From NCBI GenBank assembly GCA_964503595.1, contig CAZDAM010000137.1:1-7217 (forward strand): DNA of 7,217 bases, written 5' to 3'. Below, one piece after another: positions 6,238 through 7,217 of the stretch. The stretch comes from CAZDAM01 sp964503595. Lineage in GTDB: Bacteria; Muiribacteriota; UBA6191. Made by a program: the position numbers and the translations under genes. How positions within the stretch are numbered: the first letter of the stretch is position 1; each line of letters starts with the position of its first letter. A model generated the notes under the pieces. The model had not been told where the DNA came from. It did not search any database and saw only the letters and a program-made list of their open reading frames with translations.

Positions 6238-7217
6238 ACTGATCATTTCCCTGATCTGCACCCTGGCTTCCCGGCTCATCGGATTTGTCCGGGCCAGTGT
6301 GGAAATGGCCCTTCTCGGGCTTGGTGCAGCCTCTGATGCCTGGCAGGGCGGCTTTCGACTGACCAATTTTTTCCGGGAACTTTTTGGAGAAGGAGCCCTT
6401 GGTTCGGTATTCACTCCGATTTACGAACAGGAAATCCAAAAAGGCAATTCCGATACCGCCCTTCAGTTCGCCTGGTCCTGCGCCCTGTTTGTTCTTCTTC
6501 TCTCAAGCCTTCTGGCTCTTATGATTGCAGGACTGATTCAGCCAATCCTGGGCTTCTGGCTTCAGGGGATGGATGAGAATAATCGCCAGATAACCGGTGA
6601 ACTCGCTCTTCTCATGCTTCCCTATCTGCCCTTTATCGCCACAGGCTCCGTCTTCATGCTGCTTCATCAGATTCAGGGCCGCTTTGCCATCTCAAGCCTG
6701 CATCCGATTCTCTTCAGTCTGGCCATTCTGATCACCGGATTCATGAACCCCCTTGAAAGCATTCCTCATTCTCTGGCTCTTGGAGTCAGTCTCGGAGGTT
6801 TTCTTCAGATGCTTGTCATGGGAATCAGCCTGAAAATCCCCTGGATGAACCCTTTTCGCATTGTCCCGGTCCTGCCCCTGATTCAAAGAATGCTCTGGCT
6901 GATGCTTCCGATTCTGGGAGCGTTGAGCCTAAGCCGCAGCCGCTCTCTTGTAGAAGTCAGCTTTGCCAGTGGTCTGAGCCTGGGAGGTCTTGGAAGCCTG
7001 GCCTATGCCTATACCCTCCTTCAGGTACCCATCGGAATCATAAGCATTGCTACCGGCAATGTCCTTATGCCCCGTCTGGCACGCCTGCATGCTCAGAAAG
7101 ACACTCAGGGTTACGCTCATCTGCTGCATCGGGGACTCAGGCTTCTGCTTGGACTTGCGATTCCTGCCTCCATTTTTCTGGCGGGATATGCCAAAGAATT
7201 CTGTGAACTGGTCTTTC
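6209..7217 (+). CDS. murJ: MurJ/MviN-family lipid flippase, 3' end cut by the window
   Basis: MurJ flips lipid II, the peptidoglycan precursor, across the inner membrane. The frame is open from ATG 6209 to the window edge: 336 codons of a family usually just over 500 residues. The signature N-terminus is clear: SRLIGFVRASVEMALLGLG (21-39), SDAW (42-45), then FRLTNFFRELFGEGALGSVF (49-68). Arg22, Arg28, Asp43 and Arg56 sit where the family has its conserved cavity charges. Many hydrophobic helices follow, for example about 84-114, 132-152 and 164-179. GRFAISSLHPILFSLAIL (157-174) and VPIGIISIATGNVLMPRLARL match further family segments. In the loop the family usually writes YADRL, this protein has YAYTL (266-270), replacing an Asp-Arg pair that is important in E. 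coli MurJ. It may be a divergent lipid II flippase, or a paralogue for another lipid-linked precursor. It overlaps the lipoprotein gene by 29 bp. Confidence 0.92.
   Translation, partial: MSQAKKTRLELIISLICTLASRLIGFVRASVEMALLGLGAASDAWQGGFRLTNFFRELFGEGALGSVFTPIYEQEIQKGNSDTALQFAWSCALFVLLLSSLLALMIAGLIQPILGFWLQGMDENNRQITGELALLMLPYLPFIATGSVFMLLHQIQGRFAISSLHPILFSLAILITGFMNPLESIPHSLALGVSLGGFLQMLVMGISLKIPWMNPFRIVPVLPLIQRMLWLMLPILGALSLSRSRSLVEVSFASGLSLGGLGSLAYAYTLLQVPIGIISIATGNVLMPRLARLHAQKDTQGYAHLLHRGLRLLLGLAIPASIFLAGYAKEFCELVF

Noticed and set aside
5612..6439. 275-codon open frame on the minus strand opposite the lipoprotein and murJ genes
   Set aside because: Composition is rich in Arg, Ser, Pro and Gly with no domain, and the opposite strand carries two well-supported coding sequences. 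It is a shadow frame.

Overview
The window looks like an ordinary chromosomal stretch of a Gram-negative bacterium of moderate GC content. The evidence is a lipoprotein signal with a perfect lipobox, a MurJ/MviN-type flippase, the PlsY and GpsA phospholipid enzymes, and a GCS2-family glutamate-cysteine ligase of the kind found in proteobacteria, cyanobacteria and plants. The phylum cannot be fixed from the sequence. I see no mobile element, CRISPR array, tRNA or rRNA.

Layout. Positions 1-243 are an intergenic region. It holds a near-consensus sigma-70 promoter pointing left out of the window (minus strand, 18-46) and a 12-bp palindrome (174-185). A GCS2-family ligase follows on the plus strand (244-1542). 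A convergent hypothetical gene (1525-1947, minus strand) overlaps its end by 18 bp. This hypothetical gene is divergent from a large plus-strand operon across a 63-bp spacer that carries an extended -10-like element.

The operon is der (2011-3339), plsY (3336-3950), gpsA (3947-4951), a predicted NHL-propeller/TPR lipoprotein with a C-terminal membrane helix (4948-6237), and a murJ-family gene (6209 to beyond the right edge). The first three junctions are 4-base ATGA, ATGA and GTGA overlaps and the fourth is a 29-bp overlap, so all five genes are probably co-transcribed and translationally coupled. GpsA makes sn-glycerol-3-phosphate and PlsY acylates it, the first two committed steps of phospholipid synthesis. 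Der matures the 50S ribosomal subunit. MurJ-family proteins flip lipid-linked cell-wall precursors. The operon therefore joins ribosome assembly with growth of the membrane and wall, and the uncharacterised lipoprotein sits between the two envelope functions.

Most worth a second look: the unusual architecture of the lipoprotein; the murJ-family gene having Tyr-Thr where E. coli MurJ has an Asp-Arg pair; the small hypothetical gene with a faint CheR N-domain resemblance and an in-frame 15-bp repeat; and the strong leftward promoter at the window edge. I did not find a clearly new multi-gene system.
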